Counted from the first letter of the stretch, positions 6,987 through 13,345 are shown. The stretch is 13,466 nucleotides of DNA from an uncultured bacterium (GCA_903847545.1 CAINDZ010000024.1:1-13466); one strand, 5' to 3'. The notes: generated by a model from the sequence alone, not told the origin. Translations and numbers: made by a program.

Positions 6987-8111
6987 ATGGCCGTGAACAT
7001 CATCCCGGTCGGCGAGGACCGGAAGCTGCTCGCCCGTTTCCAGAAGCTGCCCTACGACGTCTACGGCGACGATCCCCACGTCGTCTTTCCCCTGCTCGAC
7101 GAGCAGCGGAAATTCCTCGACCGCCACCACAACCCGTTCTACACGCACGCCGTGACCGAGTTGTGGCTGGCCGTGCGCGACGGGCGCGACGTCGGCCGCA
7201 TCGCCGCCTGCGTGGACAGCGCCAACAACGCCCACCAGAAGGAGCAGGTCGGGTTCTTCGGCTTCTACGAGGCCTTCGACGACGCCGAGGCCGCGTCCGC
7301 CCTGCTGCGGACGGCCGCCGACTGGATCCGCGCGCAGGGCATGGACACGATGCGCGGCCCCGGTTGCTTCACGTCGAACCACGACTGGTACGGCCTGCAG
7401 GTCGACGGCCGCTTCGACCGCCCGATGGTCGGCATGCCGTACAACCCGCGCTACTACGAGAAGCACTTCGCCGACTTCGGCCTGGCGGGCGCCAAGGACC
7501 TGTTCGCGTGGTGGATGGAGACCGGCGGCAAGCTTCCCGAGAAGATGCAGGAACTGATCGACCGCGTGCTGGCGCGGCCCGGCCTGGTGATCCGGCCCAT
7601 GAACATGAAGAAGTTCCTGGAGGAGGCCTCGCTGGTCCGCGAGCTCTACAACCAGTGCTGGAGCGACAACTGGGGATTCATCCCGCTGAACGACGCCGAG
7701 TTCGCGTACATGGCCAAGGACATGAAGGCCATGGTCGACGCCGACTTCCTGCTGATCGCCGAGATGGACGGCAAGCCGGTCGGGTTCTCCCTGACGATCC
7801 CCGACTTCAACCAGGCGACGCAGCCGCTCAAGGGCCGCCTGCTGCCGTTCGGCTGGCTGAAGTTCCTGCTGGGCAAGCGGAAGATCACCTCGGCGCGCTG
7901 CATCCTGATGGGCGTGCTGCCCGACTACCGCAAGATGGGGATCGACATGGGCATGGTCTACAAGACGATGCTCGCGGCGTTCGGCAAGGGCATCACGCAC
8001 GGCGAGTGCTCGTGGATCCTGGCGGACAACCGGCCGATGAACCGCATCCTCGAGGGCTACGGCGCCGACTGCTACAAGACGTACCGCGTCTACGAGAAGA
8101 AGCTGGCATGA
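6987..8111 (+). CDS. GNAT-like acyltransferase, candidate bacterial ceramide synthase
   Basis: 374 aa, soluble. Start: ATG at 6987 with GAGGAGG 5 nt upstream, 32 nt after the spt stop. The N-terminal half has the pattern FQKLPYDVYGDDPHVVFPLL...HHNPFYTH, then GRIAACVDSANNAHQKEQVGFFGF and MRGPGCFTSNHDWYGLQVD; the C-terminal half is GNAT-like, with an acyl-thioester-binding loop at residues 310-318 (VLPDYRKMG) and a DNRPMNRILEGYGADCYKTYRVYEK ending. This two-part acyltransferase family is widespread. In Caulobacter, the bacterial ceramide synthase bCerS, unrelated to eukaryotic ceramide synthases, has been described as a GNAT-type acyltransferase that N-acylates 3-ketosphinganine. The place directly after spt makes that role likely here, but it is inferred from context. 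Its stop overlaps the next start (ATGA, 8108-8111). Confidence 0.85.
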   Translation: MAVNIIPVGEDRKLLARFQKLPYDVYGDDPHVVFPLLDEQRKFLDRHHNPFYTHAVTELWLAVRDGRDVGRIAACVDSANNAHQKEQVGFFGFYEAFDDAEAASALLRTAADWIRAQGMDTMRGPGCFTSNHDWYGLQVDGRFDRPMVGMPYNPRYYEKHFADFGLAGAKDLFAWWMETGGKLPEKMQELIDRVLARPGLVIRPMNMKKFLEEASLVRELYNQCWSDNWGFIPLNDAEFAYMAKDMKAMVDADFLLIAEMDGKPVGFSLTIPDFNQATQPLKGRLLPFGWLKFLLGKRKITSARCILMGVLPDYRKMGIDMGMVYKTMLAAFGKGITHGECSWILADNRPMNRILEGYGADCYKTYRVYEKKLA

Positions 8112-9106
8112 TCGCCCGCGGCGGCGAGGGACGGCTGGTGGCGCTGACGGGCGCCACCGGGTTCCTGGGCAGCCACCTGGCCGAGGCGCTGCTGGACGAC
8201 GGCTGGCGCGTGCGCGCCGCGTGCCGCCCCACCGGCGACCGCAGCTGGCTGGACGGCCGCCCCGTGGAGTGGCGCGTCACCGACCTGGCCAACCCCGACG
8301 AGTGCCGCGAGCTGGTGAAGGGCGCCCACGCCGTGGTGCATTGCGCCGGCGTCGTCGCCGCACTGGCCGAGCAGGACTACGTGCGCGGCAACGTCGACAC
8401 CACGGCCGCCCTGCTGAAGGCCGCCGCGTACTCGCTGCCCGCCGACGGCGCCTTCGTCCTGGTCTCGAGCCTGGCCGCCCACGGCCCCGCCGGCCTGGAC
8501 AAGCCGGCGGTCGAGTCCGACCCCTGCCGCCCCATCACGCCCTATGGCCGCAGCAAGCTGGCCGCCGAGCAGCTCGTGACCGGTCAGGCCTGGCCCTTCC
8601 GCACGGCCGTCGTGCGCCCGCCGGCGCTGTGCGGCCCGCGCGACCGCGGCTTCCTGCCCCTGCTGCACTTCGCCTACCGCGGCTGGACGGCGCGGCTGGG
8701 CAAGCGCATCACCGGCATCTCGCTGGTCGACGGCCGCGACGCCGCCGCCGGCATCGTCGCCGTGACGCGCACGCCCTCGGCGAGCGGCACCTACTTCGTC
8801 GACGATGGGCGGGCCGGCTACGCGTGGGAGGACGTGCGGCAGGCCCTGGAGAAGGCCGTCGAGCGCAAGGTGCGCATGGTCGACGTGCCGCTGGGCGCGC
8901 TGCGGCTCGCCGGCCGCCTGCGCGGCGGCTGGAAACCCGGGCAGCCCTCGGTGCTGGGCCCCGACCGCCTGGCCGACCTGGACACCGACGGCTGGTGCTG
9001 CGACGGCCGGCGGCTGCTGGCCGACACGGGATTCGTCGCGCGGCGCGACGCGGCCGACAGCTTCATCGACGCGCTGCTGTTCTACCGGAAGGCCGGCTGG
9101 CTATGA
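8108..9106 (+). CDS. NAD(P)-dependent epimerase/dehydratase-family reductase, candidate CerR
   Basis: 332 aa, extended short-chain dehydrogenase. The Rossmann signature TGATGFLGS is at residues 14-22 (Gly15, Gly18, Gly21), followed by VHCAGVV, VSSLAAHGP and the catalytic pair Tyr146/Lys150 in PYGRSK. A C-terminal substrate domain includes VRPPALCGPRDRGFLPLL and SLVDGRDAAAGIV. Members reduce or epimerise sugars, steroids and ketolipids. In Caulobacter the spt-linked CerR, a member of this family, reduces 3-ketoceramide to dihydroceramide, so this gene is the obvious candidate for the keto reduction. The ATG overlaps the upstream stop and the stop overlaps the PAP2 start (ATGA at 9103-9106), so the three genes are translationally coupled. 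A sugar-nucleotide enzyme is the alternative. Confidence 0.85.
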   Translation: MIARGGEGRLVALTGATGFLGSHLAEALLDDGWRVRAACRPTGDRSWLDGRPVEWRVTDLANPDECRELVKGAHAVVHCAGVVAALAEQDYVRGNVDTTAALLKAAAYSLPADGAFVLVSSLAAHGPAGLDKPAVESDPCRPITPYGRSKLAAEQLVTGQAWPFRTAVVRPPALCGPRDRGFLPLLHFAYRGWTARLGKRITGISLVDGRDAAAGIVAVTRTPSASGTYFVDDGRAGYAWEDVRQALEKAVERKVRMVDVPLGALRLAGRLRGGWKPGQPSVLGPDRLADLDTDGWCCDGRRLLADTGFVARRDAADSFIDALLFYRKAGWL

Positions 9107-10026
9107 CGTGGCGGCGGAGACTCATCGAGCTGTCGCTGCGGCGCATGAACCACGACCGCCTCGCCGTGGTCTACCTGTCGCTCAGCGCGTTCTACCCGGT
9201 GCTCAAGCCGTCCGTGTTCCCTCGTCCGTGGGAGAACGCCGTCATCCACGCCGGACTGGCCATGCTGGTGTGGTTCGGCGCGCCGCTCCTGCGCGCGAGC
9301 CGCCACACGACGTGGCGCCTGCTGGGCGAAATCTACCTGCCGCTGATCTTCCCGCTCTTCTACGCCGAGATGAAGTTCCTGGGCCTGATCTATTTCCCGT
9401 TCGAGGGCAGCCTCGACCCGTCGCTGATCAGCCTGGAGCAGTGGATCTTCGGCGGGCAGCCGAGCATCACCTGGTCGCGCGCCTGGCCGTGGCCGTGGTT
9501 CCACGAGCTGATGGAGTTCGCGTACTTCACGTACTACTTCCTGGCCGCCGCCTACGTGTGGCTGGCGATGCGCGCCCGCCCGGAGGATCCCGAGCGCCGC
9601 TGGGACGACGTGCGCGACTTCGTGCGCGACCTGAGCGTGACGATGCTGATCTGCTACACGCTCTACACGCTGTTCCCGGCCTGGGGCCCCAAGTACTTCC
9701 GGCTGGGCTTCGTCGAGGTGCCCGGCGGGCCGTTCACCGCGATCATGCGCCACATCCACGAGAACGGCGCCATCCTGGGCGCCGCCTTCCCGTCCAGCCA
9801 CGTGGCCGCCTCGATGGTGCCGTGGTGGCACACGTGGCGGCGCTTCCCGCGCCATCGCTGGTGGATGACCACGCTGTTCGTGCTGCTGTGCATGTCGACG
9901 GTGTACAACCGCTACCACTACGTCGTGGACGTGATGGCGGGCCTGCTGCTGGGGGCGCTGGTGATGTACGCCGGGCCGCGCCTGGGAGACACGGCCCGTG
10001 ACCGGCTTCGCCGGAGAAGGCGCTGA
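9103..10026 (+). CDS. PAP2/Aur1-like membrane phosphotransferase or phosphatase
   Basis: 307 aa, integral membrane with about six hydrophobic segments (for example IHAGLAMLVWFGAPLL, IYLPLIFPLFYAEM, YFTYYFLAAAYVWLAM, TMLICYTLYTLFPAW, TTLFVLLCMSTVY, DVMAGLLLGALVMY). The catalytic motifs of the lipid phosphatase/phosphotransferase superfamily are present: FPSSHVA at 229-235 with His233, and YHYVVDVMAG with His272 and Asp276. FPAWGPKYF before them resembles the inositol-phosphorylceramide (IPC) synthase side of the family. Being the last, coupled gene of an spt operon suggests transfer of a phospho-head group to ceramide, or dephosphorylation of a phosphorylated sphingolipid; the sequence alone cannot decide. 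The ATG is within the ATGA overlap. The C-terminus is Arg-rich (RDRLRRRRR), fitting a cytoplasmic tail. A hairpin starts right after the stop. Confidence 0.85.
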   Translation: MTWRRRLIELSLRRMNHDRLAVVYLSLSAFYPVLKPSVFPRPWENAVIHAGLAMLVWFGAPLLRASRHTTWRLLGEIYLPLIFPLFYAEMKFLGLIYFPFEGSLDPSLISLEQWIFGGQPSITWSRAWPWPWFHELMEFAYFTYYFLAAAYVWLAMRARPEDPERRWDDVRDFVRDLSVTMLICYTLYTLFPAWGPKYFRLGFVEVPGGPFTAIMRHIHENGAILGAAFPSSHVAASMVPWWHTWRRFPRHRWWMTTLFVLLCMSTVYNRYHYVVDVMAGLLLGALVMYAGPRLGDTARDRLRRRRR

Positions 10027-10045
10027 GGTCGGCCCACGGCCGACC
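10027..10045 (+). terminator. Perfect 8-bp hairpin after the sphingolipid operon
   Basis: GGTCGGCC - CAC - GGCCGACC starts on the base after the PAP2 stop codon. The stem is all G-C except one A-T pair. No T-run follows on either strand, so it is not a canonical intrinsic terminator. Its place between convergent genes (PAP2 and the FmdB-like gene) suggests a bidirectional transcript end or 3'-end stabiliser. Confidence 0.45.
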
Positions 10046-10056
10046 GTCGGCTAGCC

Positions 10057-10269
10057 TCAGGAGAATCCCCGCCCGCCCCCGCACCCGCCGCCGCAACCGC
10101 CGCCGCCGCCGGCCGAACCGCCGCCGGTGGCGAAGCTGGACAGGCCGCGGTGCACGTCGGTGCTCGCACAGTCGGGGCAGGCGACCTCGGCCGTCGCGAG
10201 GTCGGCCACGGTCAGCAGTTCCTCGAAGACCTTCCCGCACTTGCCGCAGGTGAACTCGAACAGGGGCAT
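10057..10269 (-). CDS. FmdB-family zinc-ribbon regulatory protein
   Basis: 70 aa. It begins MPLFEFTCGKCGKVFEELL, the FmdB/CxxC_CXXC_SSSS pattern, with Cys8/Cys11 and Cys31/Cys34 as the zinc knuckles and a Gly/Cys-rich tail (GGGGGCGGGCGGGRGFS). The family is named after a putative regulator of formamidase in Methylophilus; the function of most members is unknown. The start is clear: AAGGAG lies 5 nt before the ATG. It sits downstream of the small membrane-protein gene: 26 nt away if that gene is read through its internal TGA, 128 nt if not. The Cys/Gly tail may bind additional metal; this is inference. Confidence 0.9.
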   Translation of the reverse strand: MPLFEFTCGKCGKVFEELLTVADLATAEVACPDCASTDVHRGLSSFATGGGSAGGGGGCGGGCGGGRGFS

Positions 10270-10295
10270 GGTCGCTCCTTGGCCGCGGGGGCCGC

Positions 10296-10529
10296 TCAGG
10301 CCTGATCGTCGCGCGTCGCCGGCTTCGTCTCGCCGGTCGCGTCACCGAGATTGCGGGGCTGCTCCCGATCGCCGATCGGGCACGAGGTGTCGGGGGCTCA
10401 GCCGGGGCGGATGCCGAAGCGGGGCAGGATGAACTGCGCCACCAGGAACCACGCCACGACGAAGATGATGAGGCCTTCCACGCCATCCTCCCGGGGCCGG
10501 CGGCCGGGCCGCCCTGTGAACAGTTGCAT
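10296..10529 (-). CDS. Small single-span membrane protein, candidate selenoprotein (in-frame TGA at 10400-10398)
   Basis: From the ATG at 10529 the frame encodes 43 residues with one membrane helix (GLIIFVVAWFLVAQFILPRFG, about residues 19-39), then TGA. In the same frame it goes on for 33 codons (APDTSCPIGDREQPRNLGDA...) to TGA at 10298-10296. Past the first TGA the GC content at codon positions 1/2/3 is about 73/61/88 percent, the profile of real coding sequence here. A 7-bp hairpin with loop GGC begins 17 nt after the TGA; see the SECIS entry. A Cys follows six residues after the TGA, a plausible selenol/thiol pair. Start is uncertain: an alternative GTG at 10481 has GGGAGG about 5 nt upstream, giving 61 residues beginning MEGLIIFV. 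Without readthrough the product is 43 (or 27) aa ending at 10398. I do not recognise the family. A tag occurs in frame two codons upstream of the ATG. Confidence 0.5.
10364..10380 (-). promoter_or_regulatory. SECIS-like hairpin downstream of in-frame TGA
   Basis: On the minus strand CCCGATC - GGC - GATCGGG forms a perfect 7-bp stem with a 3-nt loop. 24 nt separate the TGA from the loop. Published bacterial SECIS criteria, as I remember them, are a 3-14 nt apical loop with a G in its first two positions, a 4-16 bp stem, and 16-37 nt between UGA and loop; all are met. No T-run follows, which argues against a simple terminator. A protein-binding palindrome is the alternative. Confidence 0.4.
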
Positions 10530-10539
10530 GATTTCCTAG

Positions 10540-10568
10540 ATGATAATATCCCCTGCGGCGACCGTCAA
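10540..10568 (-). promoter_or_regulatory. Strong sigma70-type promoter for the small gene and fmdB-like gene
   Basis: On the minus strand TTGACG (10568-10563) and TATCAT (10545-10540) are 17 nt apart, each 5 of 6 to consensus, in an AT-rich island of otherwise GC-rich DNA just after the SDR stop. The predicted start near 10533 leaves only about 4 nt before the ATG at 10529 but about 52 nt before the GTG at 10481, so it bears on the start choice. Confidence 0.5.
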
Positions 10569-10588
10569 GGCGCCGCGCCCGGCACTTG

Positions 10589-11401
10589 TCAGAACGTCCC
10601 CCTCACCCAGCCCCCATCGCTGGTGATCGACTGGCCCGTGATGTACCCGGCCGGCCCGGACATCAGGAACACGATGAGCGCGGCCAGCTCGTCCGCCTCG
10701 CCCAGGCGCCCGAGCGGGATCTCGCGCGTCCAGCCGGCCAGGACCTCCTCGCGCGTGGCTCCGGTCTGCTCCTGCTTGCGCGTGATGAGGCGCTCGACGG
10801 CGCTCGTCAGGTGGAAGCCCGGGGCCACGGCGTTGACCGTCACGCCGAAGGGCGCCGCCTCGAGCGCGAGCGTGCGCACCAATGCCTGCACCGCGGGGCG
10901 CAGCACGCTCGACAGCATCAGGTTCTCGACCGGCTGCCGGACGCTGACCGAGGTGATGCAGACGATGCGGCCGCGCCGGCGCTCCATCATCCCCGGCGCC
11001 ACCAGCCGGCACAGGCGCACGGCGCTCTCGATGGTGAGCCGGTAGGCTGCCTCCCACGCCGCGAGGTCGAGGTCGGCGAAGTTGCCCGCGGGCGGGCCGC
11101 CGGCGTTGACCAGCAGCAGGTCGATGGGGCCCAGGTCTCGCGTGGCCTGCGCCACGGCCGCGGTCATCGCCGCGTCGTCGGTCACGTCGGCCGCCAGCGG
11201 CAGCACGCGCCCGGCGCCCGTCCCGCGCGCCGTCGCGCCGGCCCGCGCCACCTCGTCCGCCGCCGCCCGCAGGTTCGCCTCGCCTCGCGCCACCAGGGCC
11301 ACGTGCGCGCCCTCGGTCGCCAATCGCAGGGCCACCGCGCGCCCGAAGCCGCTCGAGCCGCCCGTGACCAGGGCCGTCCGGCCCGCCAGTTCCAGTTCCA
11401 T
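10589..11401 (-). CDS. Atypical short-chain dehydrogenase lacking catalytic Tyr and Lys
   Basis: 270 aa from the ATG at 11401 (AAGGA about 9 nt upstream; an in-frame ATG at 11440 adds 13 non-conserved residues). The cofactor site TGGSSGFG is at residues 13-20, with LLVNAGGPP, ITSVSVRQP, VNAVAPG and a C-terminal ITGQSITSDGGWVRG: a complete FabG-like SDR. But where classical SDRs have YxxxK before the helix ending in TLALE, this reads SSVLRPAVQALVRTLALE: the Tyr position is Ser and the Lys position Arg. A subgroup of FabG-like SDRs with N-x-x-L-S-x-x-x-R in place of Y-x-x-x-K is known in many bacteria; its reaction is unclear. So it may bind NAD(P) with altered chemistry or a non-reductase role. 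Located upstream of the small gene on the same strand and divergent from the peptidase. Confidence 0.85.
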   Translation of the reverse strand: MELELAGRTALVTGGSSGFGRAVALRLATEGAHVALVARGEANLRAAADEVARAGATARGTGAGRVLPLAADVTDDAAMTAAVAQATRDLGPIDLLLVNAGGPPAGNFADLDLAAWEAAYRLTIESAVRLCRLVAPGMMERRRGRIVCITSVSVRQPVENLMLSSVLRPAVQALVRTLALEAAPFGVTVNAVAPGFHLTSAVERLITRKQEQTGATREEVLAGWTREIPLGRLGEADELAALIVFLMSGPAGYITGQSITSDGGWVRGTF

Positions 11402-11438
11402 CGCCAGCCATCCTTCCGCCGGCCGCGCCGGCCCCGCC

Positions 11439-11444
11439 ATGATA
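11439..11444 (-). promoter_or_regulatory. Possible -10 element for the SDR gene
   Basis: TATCAT on the minus strand, 5 of 6 to the -10 consensus, about 38 nt before the preferred ATG. No recognisable -35 at 16-18 nt. The same hexamer is the proposed -10 of two other minus-strand genes in the window. Confidence 0.25.
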
Positions 11445-11555
11445 GGGCACGACGCGACGCCGGCCTACCCTCGAGCGCCCTGTGCGCCGTGACGGGCCAC
11501 CGCGCGGCACGGCGGTTGCAGCCCCCGCCCACGCGACGCCGCGCCCCGCCATGCC

Positions 11556-11585
11556 GGGGAACGACGGGGAACGACAGGGAACCAA
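11556..11585 (+). repeat. Tandem decamer repeat upstream of the peptidase gene
   Basis: GGGGAACGAC occurs twice head to tail (11556-11565, 11566-11575), followed by a degenerate third copy AGGGAACCAA. The 10-nt unit is about one helical turn, which would put each GGAAC on the same DNA face. It lies in the 228-nt gap between the divergent SDR and peptidase genes, about 45 nt before the peptidase ATG. Whether it is an operator or chance slippage is unknown. Confidence 0.5.
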
Positions 11586-11629
11586 CGGAAACGTCCCGGC
11601 CGGCCGGGCCGTGCAGGAACGCCAGCCAC

Positions 11630-13345
11630 ATGCGCAGGAAACGGCACAAGGCAACGCATTCGGCACTGGAACAGTACATGGCGCGGCGCCGCGGCGAGGT
11701 GCTGGCGACGCCCGAGCCGCGGGCCGCCGTCTCGGCGGGACGCCTGCTGCGGGTGGCCCTGGTCTCGGCCGCCCTGTCGGTGGCCTGCGCCGCGATCGCG
11801 CTGGTGGCCCTCAAGCCCCGCCCGGCGACGCCCGTGAAGGTGACGTACGAGGTCGACCTGTCGCGCGCCGCGCGCGGCGAGCTGGTGATCACGATGATCT
11901 GCGACGGCCGGCTGCCGCGACAGCTGGACCTGGTCCTGCCGCCGGGCTCGTTCGACGACCCGCGCAGCGCCGTGCACGCGCGCGACCCGCAGGCGCACGC
12001 CCTCGGGCCCGACGGCCGGCAGGTGCGCGCGCTGAAGGTGGACGAATCGGCCGACGGCTGGAGCCTGCGCGCGGGGCGCAGCGCCCGCACGGGCATCGTC
12101 TACAGCCTCGACCTGCGCGCGACGCCCGGCAGCGAACAGGACGTCCGCCGCCACATCTCGACCCCGGTCGCGGGCGGCGTGCGCGCGGCAGGCTTCGAGA
12201 TCTTCCTGGAGCCGCTGGGCGTGCCGGTCAGGGACCTGACCGTCGTCGTGCGCAATCCCGACGACCTGCCCGTGCTGGTGCCGTGGCCGGCCGTGGTGCG
12301 CAACGGCATGCTGCCGCCGCGCGAGGAGGGCGCGACCGGGACCGACGCGCCTGGGTCCAACGCGAACGGGACCGGGCAGCGCGTCGCCGACGCCAGCCTG
12401 GGCTACGGGCAGGGCTTCCGGCCGTCGCCGAAGGCCACGCTGCCCCCCGAGCAGGGAAGCTCGGCCGCCGCCGCACCCGTGCCCGCGAACCTGTTCTACC
12501 ATCCGCGCGACGTGGCTGACCTGAACAACGCGCTGCTGGTGTGCGGCGACATCCGCACCTACGCGGCGCAGGCCGGCGACTGCGTCATCCAGCTGGCCAC
12601 CGACCGCCAGTGGCTGTTCAGCGACGAGGCGGCGCTCGACCTGGTGCGCCGCATCGCGCGCACCGAGATGGGTTTCTTCGGCTCGGCGCCCACCGACCAG
12701 ATCACCGTCCTGCTGTCGGCCAACGCCATCTCGGGCCAGGACCGCTTCGACGTCTACGGCGTGCACACCGGCAGCTCGGTGCTGGTCATGATGGACACCG
12801 ACACGACATGGGGCATGGTCGAGGACCAGGCCGCCAGCGTGATCGCGCACGAGATGTTCCACGGCTGGCTGGGCGAGGCCGTGCGGCAGACGGATCCGCA
12901 GATGCTGTGGTTCACCGAGGGCGCCACGACGTGGTACGCCGCGCGCATGCTGACGGCCGCCGGCGTCTGGGCGCCCGAGCACGCCCGCGGGGTGCTGGGC
13001 GCCAGGCTGGACCGCGACTACGTGAACAGCGCGCTGCGCGGCTCGCTGTCGGTGGCCGCCGCGGCGGCCGAGATCGCCGCCCCCGCCGAGCAGGTGCGTT
13101 TCGGCTATGCCGGCGGCGTCACCGCCTGCATGGCGCTGGACGAGATGCTGGCCGAGCAGGGCGGCCACGCGCGCCCGCTGGACGGCATCCTGCGGCGCCT
13201 GTACGCCGAGGAGGGCCGGGCGCCGCTGACGCGCGAGCGCCTGGAGGCCGCGGTGCTGGCGGCCACCGGCGTGGACTGCGGCCCCTGGCTGGACGCGCAC
13301 GTGTACGGCCAGGCGGCGCTGCCGGCGATCAGGAGCATGCTCTAG
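11630..13345 (+). CDS. Membrane-anchored gluzincin metallopeptidase (M1/M61-like)
   Basis: 571 aa. A basic N-terminus (MRRKRHK) and one hydrophobic segment (about residues 41-64, LLRVALVSAALSVACAAIAL) indicate a signal anchor with the rest outside the cytoplasmic membrane. Residues 70-250 form a beta-rich region of unknown type, followed by a Gly/Asn/Thr-rich linker (about 240-290). The C-terminal catalytic domain has HEMFH at 407-411 and Glu430 in WFTEGATTWYAA: HExxH-x18-E, the gluzincin zinc site of M1 and M61 aminopeptidases. FGYAGGVTACMALDEML resembles the M61 (glycyl aminopeptidase-like) helix after the site. Substrate unknown. Start: ATG at 11630 with AGGA about 11 nt upstream; ATG at 11678 is an alternative with a weaker site. 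The frame is open far upstream, but that part lies antisense to the SDR and is not coding. Confidence 0.85.
   Translation: MRRKRHKATHSALEQYMARRRGEVLATPEPRAAVSAGRLLRVALVSAALSVACAAIALVALKPRPATPVKVTYEVDLSRAARGELVITMICDGRLPRQLDLVLPPGSFDDPRSAVHARDPQAHALGPDGRQVRALKVDESADGWSLRAGRSARTGIVYSLDLRATPGSEQDVRRHISTPVAGGVRAAGFEIFLEPLGVPVRDLTVVVRNPDDLPVLVPWPAVVRNGMLPPREEGATGTDAPGSNANGTGQRVADASLGYGQGFRPSPKATLPPEQGSSAAAAPVPANLFYHPRDVADLNNALLVCGDIRTYAAQAGDCVIQLATDRQWLFSDEAALDLVRRIARTEMGFFGSAPTDQITVLLSANAISGQDRFDVYGVHTGSSVLVMMDTDTTWGMVEDQAASVIAHEMFHGWLGEAVRQTDPQMLWFTEGATTWYAARMLTAAGVWAPEHARGVLGARLDRDYVNSALRGSLSVAAAAAEIAAPAEQVRFGYAGGVTACMALDEMLAEQGGHARPLDGILRRLYAEEGRAPLTRERLEAAVLAATGVDCGPWLDAHVYGQAALPAIRSML

Noticed and set aside
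10364..10380. The palindrome as an intrinsic terminator of a 43-aa gene
   Set aside because: The stem is 7 bp without a following T-run, and the fmdB-like gene downstream lacks a promoter of its own that I can see. Kept as the main alternative to the SECIS reading.
11556..11595. ECF-sigma type promoter (GGAAC ... CGTC) in the decamer repeat region
   Set aside because: No GGAAC copy is 16-17 nt from the CGTC; the spacings seen are 9, 19 and 29.
10586..11629. Long upstream extension of the peptidase frame
   Set aside because: It runs antisense through the whole SDR gene; a lack of stops is expected in such GC-rich DNA. The peptidase homology begins after 11630.
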